Source of the DNA: Mycolicibacterium neoaurum
Lineage (GTDB): Bacteria > Actinomycetota > Actinomycetes > Mycobacteriales > Mycobacteriaceae
Direction of reading: 5' to 3'
Length of the DNA: 64,000 nucleotides
Assembly: GCF_036946495.1 (NCBI RefSeq)
Contig: NZ_JAQIIX010000002.1
Span: forward strand, 372,001-436,000
Shown here: one piece after another, positions 40,658-49,344 of the stretch
Layout of the letters: every line of letters starts with the position of its first letter
How positions within the stretch are numbered: position 1 is the first letter of the stretch
The notes under the pieces: model-generated
What the model was told of the DNA's origin: nothing
The model's database searches: none
Seen by the model: the letters and a program-made list of their open reading frames with translations, nothing else
Made by a program: the position numbers and the translations under genes

Positions 40658-41229
40658 CGCTGGGCATTCACAATCGATTGGCGGGTCAGTTCTTTGGCCA
40701 CTTCACAGGCATCGGGGAACGGCTTCTGGGTGTAGCTCACCGACCACTCGATGAAATCGTCACCGAACCCGATGCCGACCTCGCAGAGGTTTCTGCCGAG
40801 CACCAGGTCCTCACCGATGCCGACGAAACCGTCGTGGCCTTCGATGCTGACATCCTCGACGCTGGCCCGCGAGAGCTCCATGGTCTTGCGTTCGCGGCCC
40901 ATCGGACTACCGCGGAAGTGCGTGAACGAGAAGTGCGGGCCGATGATGCCGCCGCCGACGAGCCACTGGCACCCCACGGAGGTACGCGCGGTGTTGACCA
41001 GTCCGCGGACCTGGGTCAGCTGGGCGACGGTCTCATCGCTGATGCCACCGCACTCGGGGAACACCGGCCCGTGCTGGGCCTCCGGGGCGGACTCCGTGGT
41101 CGAGGGCACCGAGGGCGTACTCGGGCTCTCGGAGTCCGAACACGCGACGACGACCGGCAGCACCGCAGTGGCGACAACCAGCATCTTCGTCGCGCAGCTG
41201 AGTCGGCCGTCACCGCGTCGGAAGATCAC
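40654..41229 (-). CDS. lprB: DUF3558 lipoprotein, LprB-like
   Basis: The protein has 191 residues from the GTG at 41229. The frame is open to a GTG at 41238, but TACAGT at 41242-41237 overlaps that codon and lies seven bases before 41229, fixing a leaderless start. The N-terminus then carries RR and a hydrophobic stretch up to the lipobox PVVVAC (C30). The DUF3558-type domain has cysteines in FPECGGISDET, SVGCQWLVGG, GRNLCEVGIG and FPDACEVAKELT. It is paired with the lprC-like gene. From memory, the pair is Rv1274/Rv1275. Confidence 0.86.
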   Translation of the reverse strand: MIFRRGDGRLSCATKMLVVATAVLPVVVACSDSESPSTPSVPSTTESAPEAQHGPVFPECGGISDETVAQLTQVRGLVNTARTSVGCQWLVGGGIIGPHFSFTHFRGSPMGRERKTMELSRASVEDVSIEGHDGFVGIGEDLVLGRNLCEVGIGFGDDFIEWSVSYTQKPFPDACEVAKELTRQSIVNAQR

Positions 41230-41236
41230 GACATGC

Positions 41237-41242
41237 ACTGTA
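41237..41242 (-). promoter_or_regulatory. -10 hexamer, leaderless lprB
   Basis: On the minus strand TACAGT is followed by GCATGTC and then GTG (41229). Confidence 0.6.
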
Positions 41243-41342
41243 GCGGCCGACCCGCACTACACCGTTGACATACGGACTGACCTGCCTTTTCGTGTCTCGA
41301 CCGCGGAGCGGTCCGGACAGCGTGGTGTGCAAGAGTGACCAC

Positions 41343-43070
41343 ATGCTGCTGGCACTGGTACGTCACCACGTGCGGCCCTACCGCGGGCTGCTGGCGGTGG
41401 TGGCGGTGCTGCAGGTGATCAGCACCCTGGCATCGCTGTATCTGCCGACCGTCAACGCGGCGATCATCGACGACGGCGTGGCCCAGGGTGACACCGGCCG
41501 CATCATCGACCTCGGCCTGGTGATGCTCGGGGTGACCGCACTGCAGGTGGTGTGCGCGGTGGGTGCGGTGTTCTTCGGGTCTCGGGCCGCGATCGGGTTC
41601 GGCCGGGATCTGCGCGCCGCCATCTTCGGCCACGTCCTCACATTCTCGGCCACCGAGAGCGCCCGGTTCGGTGCGCCGACCCTGCTCACCCGCACCACCA
41701 ACGATGTCCAGCAGATCCAGCTGCTGGTGCAGATGACGGCGACCATGCTGATCACCGCGCCGATCATGGGGGTCGGCGGTATCGCCATGGCGATCCACCA
41801 GGACGCCGGCTTGTCGTGGTTGCTGCTGGTCAGCGTCCCCGTGCTGGCGGTGGCGAACTGGTGGGTGGTGTCCAAGCTGCTGCCGATCTTCCGTTCGATG
41901 CAGCGCCTGATCGACGACATCAACCGGGTGATGCGTGAACAACTCGCCGGTATCCGGGTGGTCCGCGCGTTCGCCAGGGAGCCGCTGGAACGGGAGCGTT
42001 TCGCCGAGGCCAATACCGCGCTGACCGATACCGCGCTGGTCGCCGGGCGCTGGCAAGCACTGATGTTGCCGGCGACGACGGTGGTGATCAACATCTCCAG
42101 CGTCGCGTTGATCTGGTTCGGTGGCCAGCGCATCGATGCCGGCCAGATGCAGGTCGGCTCGCTGATCGCGTTCCTGGCCTATTTCATGCAGATCCTGATG
42201 GCGGTGGTGATGGCCACCCTGCTGCTGGTGCTGCTGCCGCGGGCCTCGGCATGTGCGGAGCGGATCACCGAGGTGCTGTCCACCGTTGCGCAGATCGGCA
42301 ATCCCGCCGAGCCTGTCGACGGCACCGATGTGCGCGGCGAGGTCACGCTGGACAATGCGACATTCAGCTATCCGGGCGCCGACCGTGCTGTCGTGCAAGG
42401 GGTCTCGCTGACCGCCCGACCGGGCACTGTGACCGCGATCGTGGGAAGCACCGGTTCGGGCAAATCGACGCTGCTGTCGCTGATCTGCCGGCTCTACGAC
42501 GTGACCGGCGGATCGTCCCGCCTAGACGGCGTCGATGTGCGCGACTACGACACCGAAGACCTCTGGGGGGCCGTGGGTTTGGTGCCCCAACGTGGTTATC
42601 TGTTCTCCGGCACCGTCGCCGACAATCTGCGCTACGGCAAGGCCGACGCCGATGACGACGAGATGTGGGAAGCATTGCGGGTGGCGGCCGCCGATGACTT
42701 CGTGCGCGCTCATCCCGACGGTCTCCAGATGCGGGTGGCCCAAGGTGGCATCAACTTCTCCGGCGGACAGCGGCAACGGCTGGCCATCGCCCGCGCGGTG
42801 ATCCGCCGGCCCTCGGTGTACCTGTTCGACGATGCCTTCTCGGCCCTGGATACCCGCACCGACGCCAGGGTTCAGTCCGCGCTGCGGCAGGTGTCCGCGT
42901 CGGCCACCGTCATCATCGTCTCGCAGCGGATCAGCACCGTGGCGCAGGCCGATCAGGTGATCGTCATCGAGGACGGCGTCGTGGTGGGCAGCGGCACCCA
43001 CGAATCGCTGTTGCGGACCTGTCGGACATATGTGGAATTCGTGGATTCCCAGTCGGTGGGGATCGGATGA
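41343..43070 (+). CDS. ABC transporter half-transporter, exporter fold (Rv1273c-like)
   Basis: The protein has 575 residues from the ATG at 41343. Six membrane helices (about 15-300) have the type-I exporter arrangement. In the ATPase domain Walker A is GSTGSGKSTLL, the Q-loop lies in VGLVPQRG, and the signature is NFSGGQRQRLAIARAV. Walker B is SVYLFDDAFSALD, so the catalytic Glu of the D-E pair is replaced by Asp (D-D). This is typical of the degenerate half of heterodimeric exporters. It overlaps the next ABC gene by four bases. AAGAGT lies six bases before the ATG, a one-mismatch -10. Confidence 0.92.
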   Translation: MLLALVRHHVRPYRGLLAVVAVLQVISTLASLYLPTVNAAIIDDGVAQGDTGRIIDLGLVMLGVTALQVVCAVGAVFFGSRAAIGFGRDLRAAIFGHVLTFSATESARFGAPTLLTRTTNDVQQIQLLVQMTATMLITAPIMGVGGIAMAIHQDAGLSWLLLVSVPVLAVANWWVVSKLLPIFRSMQRLIDDINRVMREQLAGIRVVRAFAREPLERERFAEANTALTDTALVAGRWQALMLPATTVVINISSVALIWFGGQRIDAGQMQVGSLIAFLAYFMQILMAVVMATLLLVLLPRASACAERITEVLSTVAQIGNPAEPVDGTDVRGEVTLDNATFSYPGADRAVVQGVSLTARPGTVTAIVGSTGSGKSTLLSLICRLYDVTGGSSRLDGVDVRDYDTEDLWGAVGLVPQRGYLFSGTVADNLRYGKADADDDEMWEALRVAAADDFVRAHPDGLQMRVAQGGINFSGGQRQRLAIARAVIRRPSVYLFDDAFSALDTRTDARVQSALRQVSASATVIIVSQRISTVAQADQVIVIEDGVVVGSGTHESLLRTCRTYVEFVDSQSVGIG

Positions 43071-44950
43071 CGCGCCCGATGCGCGGGATGCAACCGCCGA
43101 CCGTCCGCTCCCGCGATTTCACCGGTTCGGCGCTGCGGCTGCTGAAACGGCTGACCCCGCAACGCCTGTTGACCGTGACGGTGATCATGCTGGCCATCGG
43201 CGGTATCGCGATTGGTGTGATCGGTCCGCGAATCCTGGGCCACGCCACCGACCTACTGTTCGACGGTGTCATCGGCCGCGGACTGCCGGCCGGGCAGAGC
43301 AAGGAGGAGGCGATCGCCGCCGCCCGGGCCCGCGGTGACGACAGCCTGGCCGACCTGTTGTCCGGGATGAACGTCGCCCCCGGCAAGGGGGTCGATTTCA
43401 CCGCGGTCGCGCACACCCTGCTGCTCGCGCTCGGGCTGTATCTGGTTGCAGCGCTGCTGGTATGGCTGCAGGCACGCATCCTCAACGTGGTGGTGCAACG
43501 CACCATGATGACGCTGCGCGCCGAAATCCAGCAAAAGGTGCACCGGCTGCCGCTGTCCTATGTGGACGGCCGTCAGCGCGGCGAACTGCTCAGCCGCGTC
43601 ACCAATGACGTCGACAATGTGCAGTCCACGCTGGGCATTGCCATCAGCCAGCTGCTCACCTCGGCGCTGACGGTGCTGGCCGTGCTGGTGGCGATGCTGA
43701 CGATCTCCCCGCTACTGACGGCGCTGACCGTGCTCACCGTCCCGCTGTCGCTGTGGGCGACGCGCGCCATCGCCCGTCGCTCGGCGAAGCTGTTCGCCGA
43801 ACAGTGGGCCAATACCGGCCGGCTCAACGCCCATATCGAAGAAACCTACAGCGGTTTCACGGTCGTGAAGACCTACGGCCACCGGGCCGCGGCGGCCCGG
43901 CATTTCGACACGCTCAACGCCGATGTGCACCGCACCAGCCTTGCCGCGCAGTTCCTTTCCGGATTGGTCGGGCCCGCCACCACCTTCATCGGTAACCTCA
44001 GCTACGTCGCCGTCGCGGTGGTCGGTGGCATCCAGGTCGCCACCGGCCAGATCACCCTCGGCAACATCCAGGCCTTCATCCAGTACGTCCGCCAGTTCAA
44101 CCAGCCGCTGACACAGGTCGCCGCGATGTATAACGCGCTGCAATCCGGGATCGCCAGCGCAGAGCGGATCTTCGAACTGCTCGACGCCGAGGAGCAGCCG
44201 GCGGACGCGCCACCGTCCACCCGGTCGGTCGGCCCTGGTCGGGTGCGGTTCGACCGGGTGTCCTTCGGCTACCGGCCCGACTCCCCCGTCATCGACGAAC
44301 TGTCACTGATCGCCGAGCCCGGCTCCACCGTCGCGATCGTCGGGCCGACCGGGGCCGGTAAGACCACGCTGGTGAACCTGCTGATGCGGTTCTACGATGC
44401 CGACTCCGGCCGGATCACCATCGACGATATCGACATCGCCACCATGGCCCGCGCCGATCTGCGTTCGCGGATCGGCATGGTGCTACAGGACACCTGGCTG
44501 TTCAGCGGGACCATCTACGACAACATCGCCTACGGGCGGCCCGACGCCGACGCCGACGAGGTACACGCGGCCGCCCGCGCGGCCCACGTCGACCGATTCG
44601 TCCAGACTCTGCCGCTGGGCTATCAGACCCGCGTCGGTGATGACGGCGGTGCGATCAGTGCCGGTGAGAAGCAGTTGATCACCATCGCCAGAGCGGTGCT
44701 GGCCCGACCCCAGCTGTTGATCCTCGACGAGGCGACCAGCTCGGTGGACACCCGCACCGAACTGCTCATCCAACAGGCGATGGCCGAGTTACGCAGGGAC
44801 CGGACGAGTTTCATCATCGCCCACCGGCTGTCGACGATCCGCGATGCCGACCAGATCCTGGTGATGGAGGCCGGCCGGATCGTCGAGCGCGGCACTCATG
44901 CCGAGCTACTGGCCCGGCGCGGTGAGTACTGGGAGATGGCCAGGGCCTGA
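43067..44950 (+). CDS. ABC transporter half-transporter, catalytic partner (Rv1272c-like)
   Basis: The protein has 627 residues. The N-terminal tail is followed by TM1, a roughly 55-residue insertion before TM2 (GRGLPAGQSKEEAIAAARARG), and the rest of the exporter membrane domain. The ATPase has Walker A GPTGAGKTTLV, signature AISAGEKQLITIARAV and a complete Walker B LLILDEATSSVD. With the preceding protein it makes a heterodimer with one consensus ATP site. From memory, the M. tuberculosis counterpart was reported to promote long-chain fatty acid uptake when expressed in E. coli, so transport direction should not be assumed. Confidence 0.93.
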   Translation: MTRPMRGMQPPTVRSRDFTGSALRLLKRLTPQRLLTVTVIMLAIGGIAIGVIGPRILGHATDLLFDGVIGRGLPAGQSKEEAIAAARARGDDSLADLLSGMNVAPGKGVDFTAVAHTLLLALGLYLVAALLVWLQARILNVVVQRTMMTLRAEIQQKVHRLPLSYVDGRQRGELLSRVTNDVDNVQSTLGIAISQLLTSALTVLAVLVAMLTISPLLTALTVLTVPLSLWATRAIARRSAKLFAEQWANTGRLNAHIEETYSGFTVVKTYGHRAAAARHFDTLNADVHRTSLAAQFLSGLVGPATTFIGNLSYVAVAVVGGIQVATGQITLGNIQAFIQYVRQFNQPLTQVAAMYNALQSGIASAERIFELLDAEEQPADAPPSTRSVGPGRVRFDRVSFGYRPDSPVIDELSLIAEPGSTVAIVGPTGAGKTTLVNLLMRFYDADSGRITIDDIDIATMARADLRSRIGMVLQDTWLFSGTIYDNIAYGRPDADADEVHAAARAAHVDRFVQTLPLGYQTRVGDDGGAISAGEKQLITIARAVLARPQLLILDEATSSVDTRTELLIQQAMAELRRDRTSFIIAHRLSTIRDADQILVMEAGRIVERGTHAELLARRGEYWEMARA

Positions 44951-44954
44951 CGAT

Positions 44955-45170
44955 TCATCGTTTGACGAGCACCGCGACTCCCCCGCCCAGAACCAGTGCC
45001 ACCAACAGCAGCGCCGCCCACCCGGCGCCGGCGAGCCACCACACCGCGATCAACCCGATGATCGCCGGCGAGGCCAGGAACAACACCATGCCGGGATGCT
45101 GCCTGACCACCGCCAACGCGCTTCTCCCCCGGACCCGATCGATTTCGTCAGCTGCCATGCGATCCAGCAT
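44955..45170 (-). CDS. Small two-helix membrane protein of unknown function
   Basis: The protein has 71 residues from the ATG at 45170 (or 67 from 45158, MAADEIDRVRG). A short charged N-terminus precedes two hydrophobic helices (GMVLFLASPAIIGLIAVWWLAG and WAALLLVALVLGGGVAVLV), ending in KR. No domain is recognised. It sits tail-to-tail with the ABC pair, four bases after its stop, and is divergent from the AIM24 gene. Confidence 0.6.
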   Translation of the reverse strand: MLDRMAADEIDRVRGRSALAVVRQHPGMVLFLASPAIIGLIAVWWLAGAGWAALLLVALVLGGGVAVLVKR

Positions 45171-45240
45171 GCCAGCGTGAGGTGATTGGATATGTGGCGA
45201 TCGGATACTGGACGAGACGATTGACGTTGAGGAGCACACG

Positions 45241-46116
45241 GTGAGTGGTCAGTGGTTGCGGGATCCCGAGGGACGCTACGAGTACCGCTGGTACGACGGG
45301 CAGAACTGGACCGACCAGGTATCCCACCAGGGCCAGGTGTTCGCGTCCCCGCTGGGCCCGCCGCCGGGCGCCGGCGGCCACCCGCAGGACGAGCAGCAGG
45401 CCGCGCCGGTCCGCCAGGATCCCGCACCGCAGGGCGGCGGTGACGGTTTCAGCGGTATCAGTGGTGACCTGATCGACGGCCGGTTCAGCGAGAAGGAGTC
45501 GTCGGCGATCGCGCTGCAGAACGAGCGGCTGCTACGGGTCCGGGTCGGCGAACCGTTCATGGCCCGGCAGGGTTCCATGGTCGCCTACCAGGGCAACGTC
45601 GATTTCGCCTTCGAGGGCGGCGGCGCAGGCAAGTTCCTGAAGAAGGCACTGACCGGCGAGGGCCTTCCGCTGATGCGCGTCCAGGGCCAGGGTGATGTGT
45701 TCCTGGCCGAGCAGGCCAACTACGTGCACCTGCTGCATCTGACGAACTCGGGATTGTCGATCAGCGGTAAGAACGTGCTGGCCTTCTCGGCGAGCCTGGA
45801 CTGGAACATCGAGCGCGTCAAGGGCGGCAGCATCGCCGTCGGTGGCCTGTTCAACACCACCCTGCGGGGCAGCGGGTGGGTTGCCCTGACCACCGATGGC
45901 CCCCCGGTGGTGCTCAATGCCGCCGAGGCGCCGACCTACGCCGACACCAACGCGGTGGTGGCCTGGTCGGCGAACCTGCAGACCCAGCTCAAGACCAGCT
46001 TCAAGGCGGGTGCCCTGATCGGTCGCGGCTCCGGTGAGGCCGTGCAGGTCGCCTTCCACGGCCAGGGATTCGTGATCGTGCAGCCCTCAGAGGGCATCAC
46101 CATCCCGGTGCAATAG
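45241..46116 (+). CDS. AIM24 family protein with N-terminal DUF2510 domain
   Basis: The protein has 291 residues from a GTG with GAGGAG upstream. Residues 1-35 form a DUF2510 motif (QWLRDPEGRYEYRWYDGQNWT), a short element often found at the ends of actinobacterial proteins. A Pro/Gln-rich linker runs to about 70. The rest is an AIM24 (TRAP-like beta-sandwich) domain: LRVRVGEPFMARQGSMVAYQGNV, FLAEQANYVHLLHL, LNTTLRGSGWVAL-like FNTTLRGSG. AIM24 proteins have no established biochemical role in bacteria. It stands alone and converges with the DUF305 gene, the stops being adjacent. Confidence 0.85.
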   Translation: MSGQWLRDPEGRYEYRWYDGQNWTDQVSHQGQVFASPLGPPPGAGGHPQDEQQAAPVRQDPAPQGGGDGFSGISGDLIDGRFSEKESSAIALQNERLLRVRVGEPFMARQGSMVAYQGNVDFAFEGGGAGKFLKKALTGEGLPLMRVQGQGDVFLAEQANYVHLLHLTNSGLSISGKNVLAFSASLDWNIERVKGGSIAVGGLFNTTLRGSGWVALTTDGPPVVLNAAEAPTYADTNAVVAWSANLQTQLKTSFKAGALIGRGSGEAVQVAFHGQGFVIVQPSEGITIPVQ

Positions 46117-46773
46117 TCAGAGGCTGTTCAGGATCGACTTCATCTCGTCGATCTCTTTCTGCTGACTGTCGATGATGGCGCGGGCCAGGTCGACGGCCTG
46201 GGGGTACTGCCCGCCGTCGATCTCGCTCTGCGCCATGGTGACCGCACCCTCGTGGTGTCCGATCATCTGCTGCAGGAACAGCTTGGTGGCCTCCGGGCCG
46301 GGTGCCGCGCGCAGTTTCTCGATATCGGCGGGTGCGACCATGCCGTCCATCGAACTGTGGTCCATGGCGGGCATCGGCGGGTTGCCCCATTGATCCAGCC
46401 AACCCTGCATCTGCTCGATTTCGGGCGCCTGCGCGGCGCGGATCTGCTCGGCAAGCGTGACCACCCGTGGATCCACGTCGGGCTTGGCCAGCAGGATGTC
46501 GACCATCTCCACGGCCTGGCTGTGGTGCGGAATCATGTGCTGGGCGAACGCGATGTCGTCACCGTTGTGGGTGCCGGCGTCGGCGCCGGGACCGGGGTTT
46601 GCCCCGCTGCCACCGTGACTGTTGTCGTGACCGGTCTCCTGACCGGCGTCATGGCTGTGGTCGGTGTGACCGTCGGCCGCGGGCTCGGACTGACTGGTAC
46701 AGCCCGCCAAGAGCAGGACGGCGGCCGCTCCCGTTGCGATTCCCGTTGCGATGGCCATCGCCGATTTCCTCAT
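46117..46773 (-). CDS. DUF305 lipoprotein, probable metal-binding
   Basis: The protein has 218 residues. Signal peptide and lipobox LLLAGC place the lipidated cysteine at C25. A His/Asp-rich segment (DGHTDHSHDAGQETGHDNSHGG) follows. The DUF305 domain has two ferritin-like histidine motifs, HMIPHHSQAVEMVD and QMIGHHEGAVTMAQ, linked by a Met/His-containing middle (MPAMDHSSMDGM). His and Met clusters beside copper genes suggest copper binding outside the membrane. GGGAGGA upstream gives a strong ribosome-binding site. It is divergent from copZ and may share the CsoR-type site. Confidence 0.88.
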   Translation of the reverse strand: MRKSAMAIATGIATGAAAVLLLAGCTSQSEPAADGHTDHSHDAGQETGHDNSHGGSGANPGPGADAGTHNGDDIAFAQHMIPHHSQAVEMVDILLAKPDVDPRVVTLAEQIRAAQAPEIEQMQGWLDQWGNPPMPAMDHSSMDGMVAPADIEKLRAAPGPEATKLFLQQMIGHHEGAVTMAQSEIDGGQYPQAVDLARAIIDSQQKEIDEMKSILNSL

Positions 46774-46815
46774 CGATGTGTTCCTCCCTACAGACGTGGA
46801 CGTAGACGTTTACCC

Positions 46816-46832
46816 ATACCCCCTACCGGTAT
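46816..46832. promoter_or_regulatory. CsoR-type copper operator
   Basis: ATACCCCCTACCGGTAT has ATACC/GGTAT arms around a C-rich centre, as in CsoR sites. Its end touches the -10 TATCAT (46832-46837) of copZ, so bound repressor would block that promoter. No csoR gene lies in the window. Confidence 0.6.
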
Positions 46833-46837
46833 ATCAT
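46832..46837 (+). promoter_or_regulatory. -10 hexamer, leaderless copZ
   Basis: TATCAT is followed by GGCGGC and the ATG at 46844. Confidence 0.6.
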
Positions 46838-46843
46838 GGCGGC

Positions 46844-47047
46844 ATGAACATCGTCCTCAACGTCCACGGTATGACCTGTGGCCACTGCGTAAAGTCCATC
46901 ACCGCCGCGCTCACCGCCGTCGAGGGTGTGACCTCGGTCGATGTCGATCTGAAGGCCGGCACCGTCAAGGTGGCGGGCAGCGCGGCGACCGAATCCCTCG
47001 CGGCCGCCATCGAGGACGCCGGTTACGACGTGGCCGTACCGGCCTGA
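46844..47047 (+). CDS. copZ: CopZ-like copper chaperone (HMA domain)
   Basis: This 67-residue single heavy-metal-associated domain has the metal site HGMTCGHC (C12, C15) near the start and the ferredoxin-like pattern VDVDLKAGTVKV...IEDAGYDV. It should carry Cu(I) to the neighbouring P-type ATPase, which begins 50 bases downstream on the same strand. The start is fixed by the leaderless -10 arrangement. Copper-dependent derepression through the CsoR-type site is the likely control. Confidence 0.92.
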   Translation: MNIVLNVHGMTCGHCVKSITAALTAVEGVTSVDVDLKAGTVKVAGSAATESLAAAIEDAGYDVAVPA

Positions 47048-47097
47048 ACCGACCGGGCCGGCAAGCCACACCACAGCCCCAGAGAAACGGAGGCGAG

Positions 47098-49344
47098 ATG
47101 AGTACCGTCACCCTCGACGTCGGCGGCATGACCTGCGCATCATGTGCGGCCCGGATAGAAAAGCGGCTCAACCGGATCGATGGTGTGGAGGCCAGCGTCA
47201 ACTTCGCCACCGAACAGGCACGGGTGGACTACCCCGACACCGTCACGCCGGAGGATCTCGTCGCCGCCGTCGAGGCCACCGGCTACACCGCCGCAGTGCC
47301 CGCCGCCCGGAGCGAAGACGGCGAAACCGGCGGCATTGCAACCGAACACGATGAGTCCGCAGCCTGGCGACAGCGACTGCTGATCTCGGCGGCGCTGTCC
47401 CTGCCGGTGGTCGCCCTGTCGATGATCCCGGTACTGCAGTTCGACAACTGGCAATGGCTGACCCTCACCCTGGCCTCCCCGGTGGTGGTATGGGGCGCCT
47501 GGCCGTTCCACCGGGCCGCCTGGACCAACCTGCGCCACGGGGCGGCCACCATGGACACGCTCATCTCGGTGGGCGTCACCGCGGCCTACCTCTGGTCGGT
47601 GTGGGCACTGTTCTTCACCCACGCCGGCATGCCAGGTATGAAGATGCCGTTCGAATTCATCTCGCGCAGCAACGAACCGCATCTCTACCTCGAGGTCGCC
47701 GCCGCCGTGACGACCTTCCTGCTGGCCGGGCGATACTTCGAGGCGCGGGCCAAACGACAGTCCGGCGCCGCGTTGCGGGCACTGCTGCACATGGGTGCCA
47801 AGGATGTGGCCGTGCTGCGGGACAGCGGTGAAATCCGCATCCCCATCGCGCAACTCGCCGTCGGGGACACCTTCGTGGTACGCCCCGGCGAGAAGATCGC
47901 CACCGACGGTGTGGTCACCGCAGGCAACTCGGCCGTCGACGCGTCGATGCTCACCGGTGAGTCGGTGCCGTTCGAGGTCGCCGTCGGCGACTCGGTGGTC
48001 GGTGCATGCGTGAACGTGTCCGGGCGCCTGGAGGTGCGCGCCACCCACGTCGGTGCCGATACCCAATTGGCGCAGATGACCCGGTTGGTCACCGATGCCC
48101 AGAGCGGCAAGGCCGATGTCCAGCGGCTGGCCGATAGGGTGTCGGCGGTCTTCGTCCCGATCGTGCTCGTGCTGTCGCTGGCCACCCTGGTGGGCTGGTT
48201 GTTGGCCGGTGGTGCACCGGCCGCCGCCTTCACCGCGGCGGTTGCCGTGCTGATCATCGCCTGCCCATGCGCCCTCGGCCTGGCCACCCCGACCGCGCTG
48301 CTGGTCGGCACGGGCCGCGGAGCCCAGTTGGGCATACTGATCAAGGGACCGCAGATCCTGGAATCCACCCGCCGGGTGGACACCGTCGTCCTGGACAAGA
48401 CCGGAACCGTGACCACCGGCCGGATGTCGGTGGTCGTCGTGCACGTCGCCGACGGTGAGAACCCCGACGAGATCCTCAGATCGGTCGGTGCGCTGGAGCG
48501 CGGCTCCGAACATCCCATCGCGCGCGCCGTGAGCGAATACGCGGCCCAGCGCGGCCCGCTGCCCGCGGTCGAGGAGTTCACCAATCACGGTGGCCTCGGC
48601 GTCACCGGGGTGGTCGAGAACCGGGCGGTGGCCGCGGGCCGGATCAGCTGGCTTCGTGCGGACTGGTCACTGGAGGCACCGCAGGGTCTGGCGCAGCTCG
48701 CCGATGACGCTGCCGCCCAAGGACATACCCCGATCTGGTTCGCCGCCGACGGACAGATCCGCGCCGTCATCGTGGTGGCAGACACGATCAAGGACACTGC
48801 CGCCGAGGCCATTTCCGGATTTCGCGAGCTCGGTCTGACCCCGATCTTGCTGACCGGAGACAACCGCCGCGCCGCGGAATCGGTTGCCGAGCAGCTAAGT
48901 ATCGAACGTGTGGTCGCCGAGGTCCTGCCCGCAGGCAAGGTCGACGTCATCACCGAGCTGCAGTCCCAGGGCCGTGTCGTCGCCATGGTGGGCGACGGTG
49001 TCAACGATGCACCCGCGCTGGCCACCGCCGACCTCGGATTGGCGATGGGTACCGGCACCGATGTGGCCATCGAGGCATCGGATCTGACCCTGGTGCGCGG
49101 TGATCTGCGCGCCGCCGTCGACGCCATCCGGTTGTCCCGCGCCACGCTGGGCACCATCAAGGGCAACCTGTTCTGGGCGTTCGCCTACAACGTCGCGGCG
49201 CTCCCGCTGGCAGCGGTCGGGCTACTCAACCCGCTGATCGCCGGCGCGGCGATGGCCTTCAGTTCGGTCTTCGTGGTGACCAACAGCCTACGGCTGCGCC
49301 GGTTCTCGCCGAGCACGAAGACCGCGGGCAATCGGATGGGCTAA
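47098..49344 (+). CDS. copA: Cu(I)-translocating P-type ATPase CopA
   Basis: The protein has 748 residues from the ATG at 47098, with GGAGG upstream. One N-terminal HMA domain carries the metal site GGMTCASC (C13, C16), and eight membrane helices follow. The actuator motif is LTGESVP, the membrane metal site C389-P390-C391, the phosphorylated aspartate D433 in DKTGT, and the hinge GDGVNDAPAL. Late helices carry YN (FAYNVAALP) and MAFSS, the Cu(I) signature of P1B-1 ATPases. It exports copper from the cytosol. Its stop overlaps the convergent cyclase gene by four bases. Confidence 0.95.
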   Translation: MSTVTLDVGGMTCASCAARIEKRLNRIDGVEASVNFATEQARVDYPDTVTPEDLVAAVEATGYTAAVPAARSEDGETGGIATEHDESAAWRQRLLISAALSLPVVALSMIPVLQFDNWQWLTLTLASPVVVWGAWPFHRAAWTNLRHGAATMDTLISVGVTAAYLWSVWALFFTHAGMPGMKMPFEFISRSNEPHLYLEVAAAVTTFLLAGRYFEARAKRQSGAALRALLHMGAKDVAVLRDSGEIRIPIAQLAVGDTFVVRPGEKIATDGVVTAGNSAVDASMLTGESVPFEVAVGDSVVGACVNVSGRLEVRATHVGADTQLAQMTRLVTDAQSGKADVQRLADRVSAVFVPIVLVLSLATLVGWLLAGGAPAAAFTAAVAVLIIACPCALGLATPTALLVGTGRGAQLGILIKGPQILESTRRVDTVVLDKTGTVTTGRMSVVVVHVADGENPDEILRSVGALERGSEHPIARAVSEYAAQRGPLPAVEEFTNHGGLGVTGVVENRAVAAGRISWLRADWSLEAPQGLAQLADDAAAQGHTPIWFAADGQIRAVIVVADTIKDTAAEAISGFRELGLTPILLTGDNRRAAESVAEQLSIERVVAEVLPAGKVDVITELQSQGRVVAMVGDGVNDAPALATADLGLAMGTGTDVAIEASDLTLVRGDLRAAVDAIRLSRATLGTIKGNLFWAFAYNVAALPLAAVGLLNPLIAGAAMAFSSVFVVTNSLRLRRFSPSTKTAGNRMG

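Noticed and set aside
41343..44950. Frameshift or damage in the first ABC subunit because Walker B ends D-D
   Set aside because: The reading frame is intact and a degenerate catalytic residue in one half is normal for heterodimeric exporters; the partner has the full D-E pair.
46252..47097. N-terminal extension of CopA by 282 codons
   Set aside because: The frame is open but runs antisense through the DUF305 gene and across copZ. The ATG at 47098 with GGAGG and the HMA motif directly after it is the true start.
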